Positions 7,041 to 8,128 of a DNA stretch of 8,128 nucleotides are shown here, piece by piece. The notes beneath the pieces are model-generated. The model was not told where the DNA came from and did not search any database. It saw only the letters and a program-made list of their open reading frames with translations. Origin of the DNA: Bacteroidota bacterium (GTDB taxonomy: Bacteria > Bacteroidota > Bacteroidia > NS11-12g > UBA9320); the NCBI GenBank assembly GCA_024638525.1, contig JAHEKB010000090.1, positions 1 to 8,128 on the forward strand. Direction: 5' to 3'. The translations under genes and the position numbers were made by a program. Each line of letters starts with the position of its first letter. The stretch's first letter is position 1.

Positions 7041-8128
7041 CAGTACTCCAACAGTTCTTTTAAGGCCGCTTCAACTTTGCGAACGGTAGGAAGCATCACT
7101 TGCTCCATATCTTTATTAAGTGGAACAGCCGGAATGTCAGCAGAACCAATGCATTTCACCGCGGCATCCATGTACTCAAAACACTCGGCTTGAATTCGGC
7201 CAGCAAGAGATTCCGCGAATGAGTTTGTAATGGTCTCCTCGGTGAGAACCAGCGTTTTACCATGCTTTTTACTCGCTTCAAATACAGCTTCATCATCACA
7301 GGGGTTCAAGCTTCGCAAATCAAGGATTTCTACCCTGCCTTCAAAACTTTTAGAGGCTGCTTCTGCCCACCAGACACCCATACCATACGTGATTAGCACG
7401 CAGCTTTCTCCCGATTCAAGTGATTTTTGACTTGCTTCTTGATGAATGCGGGCTTTGCCCAGTGGTATGATATAATCTTCATCTGGTTCTATGGTCTTGG
7501 CCCCTTCGGTACCACCAACCTTGCTCCAGTAGATTCCTTTGTGCTCGAATACGATAACTGGATTGGGATCGTAGAAAGCCGCTTTCATCAGGCCTTTCAT
7601 GTCTGCAGCATTGCTAGGATATACTATTTTTATGCCTTTAATGGGCAATATGGATGATTCAACTGTTCCGGAATGGTATGGACCACCACCTCCATAGGCC
7701 CCGGTAGGTATGCGGATTACGCTTTGTACGGGAAACTTTCCTCCAGACAGGTAACAACTTTTTGAGAGTTCCGTGACCAATTGGTTAACTCCTGGCCAGA
7801 TATAGTCCGCAAATTGTATTTCAACTATGGGCTTGCAACCCACAGCACTCATGCCAGCAGTGGAACCAACGATGTAGGCCTCTTGAATAGGCGTGTTGAA
7901 TACGCGGTGTTTGCCATGCTTCTCTGCCAGTGTGGCCGCTTCTCTAAAAACGCCGCCTAATCTAATTCCCACATCTTGACCGTATAGCAAGGCTTCGGGA
8001 TGCTTCTTTAGAATCTCATCCATGGCGTGCAGTGCTGCATCAACCATGATTACCTTTTCACCTCCTTTGGGTTCGCGCAGTCCTTCTTCTTTTAGTATCG
8101 GAGTGGGAGCAAGTATGTGATAAGTAAG
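7040..8128 (-). CDS. 2-oxoacid dehydrogenase E1, beta (transketolase-like) region, probably of a fused alpha-beta E1; 5'-truncated
   Basis: This is the thiamine-diphosphate-binding beta half of a pyruvate or branched-chain 2-oxoacid dehydrogenase E1, which decarboxylates the 2-oxoacid and transfers the acyl group to lipoyl-E2. Numbering from the ATG at 8047: YGQDVG at 22-27, NTPIQEAYIVGSTAGM with Glu56 (the residue that activates ThDP) at 51-66, IQFADYIWP, and GAYGGGGPYHSGTVES with His125. The C-terminal transketolase domain follows from about 210. The frame does not begin at 8047. It continues without a stop for 27 more codons to the window edge (linker containing LAPTPILKEEGLREPKGGEKV), as expected for the Bacteroidota single-chain alpha-beta E1, whose alpha domain would lie beyond the edge. 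The alternative is a separate beta gene starting at 8047, where a perfect Shine-Dalgarno-like sequence stands 10 nt upstream. Substrate cannot be fixed from this part. It is coupled to the exonuclease gene by TGATG. Confidence 0.85.
   Translation of the reverse strand, partial: LTYHILAPTPILKEEGLREPKGGEKVIMVDAALHAMDEILKKHPEALLYGQDVGIRLGGVFREAATLAEKHGKHRVFNTPIQEAYIVGSTAGMSAVGCKPIVEIQFADYIWPGVNQLVTELSKSCYLSGGKFPVQSVIRIPTGAYGGGGPYHSGTVESSILPIKGIKIVYPSNAADMKGLMKAAFYDPNPVIVFEHKGIYWSKVGGTEGAKTIEPDEDYIIPLGKARIHQEASQKSLESGESCVLITYGMGVWWAEAASKSFEGRVEILDLRSLNPCDDEAVFEASKKHGKTLVLTEETITNSFAESLAGRIQAECFEYMDAAVKCIGSADIPAVPLNKDMEQVMLPTVRKVEAALKELLEY
8058..8068 (-). promoter_or_regulatory. Perfect Shine-Dalgarno-like sequence inside the E1 reading frame
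   Basis: The minus strand reads AAAGGAGGTGA, an exact complement of the conserved bacterial 16S rRNA 3' tail (TCACCTCCTTT). It is followed after 10 nt by ATG (8047), exactly where the conserved beta domain begins (MVDAALHAMDE). In the E1 frame it encodes part of KGGE in a linker. From GGAGG to the ATG is 13 nt, longer than optimal. Flavobacteria mostly ignore Shine-Dalgarno sequences, so this may be a coding coincidence. Confidence 0.35.

Noticed and set aside
6936..7193. 85-codon plus-strand open frame spanning the E1/exonuclease junction
   Set aside because: It is antisense to two firmly identified genes, with no motif or promoter support.

Overview
The window is a densely packed stretch of bacterial chromosome that most likely comes from a member of the Bacteroidota, probably Flavobacteriales. 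Four things support this. It encodes a PorP/SprF-type outer-membrane protein and a short-chain (SDR) type L-threonine 3-dehydrogenase. It has the Bacteroidota-style short RsmI-like methyltransferase. Its 2-oxoacid dehydrogenase E1 beta region reads open into what appears to be a fused alpha-beta E1. It also carries -7 promoter elements resembling TAnnTTTG just upstream of genes that lack a Shine-Dalgarno sequence. By eye the base composition is moderately AT-rich. No mobile element, tRNA, rRNA, CRISPR array or sizeable repeat was seen.

Layout, left to right. (1) The 3' part of a bestrophin-family channel gene (+) enters from the left edge. It meets, tail to tail with an 8-nt overlap, a tetrapyrrole-methylase-fold methyltransferase (-). 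(2) A 79-bp divergent intergenic region separates that methyltransferase from an oligopeptidase B gene (+). This gene begins at a GTG and is followed, with an ATGA overlap, by a DUF1684 lipoprotein. (3) A 30-bp gap holding a promoter-like element precedes an L-threonine 3-dehydrogenase (+), which is followed 4 nt later by a PorP/SprF-like barrel protein. (4) On the minus strand, an E1 dehydrogenase gene enters from the right edge and is coupled by a TGATG junction to an exodeoxyribonuclease III gene. The latter converges on the PorP-like gene, and both stop codons lie in one shared CTAG.

The genes are mostly metabolic and housekeeping: ion or anion flux, rRNA-type methylation, oligopeptide degradation, threonine catabolism, 2-oxoacid oxidation and base-excision DNA repair. 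They do not form a single obvious pathway. Nearly every base is coding, the gaps are 79, 30 and 4 nt, and no non-coding stretch exceeds 300 bases. I found no convincing evidence of an undescribed system. The points most worth checking are a perfect anti-Shine-Dalgarno match placed before an internal ATG at the beta-domain boundary of the E1 gene, the apparently leaderless GTG start of the oligopeptidase gene, and the two terminator-free convergent overlaps.
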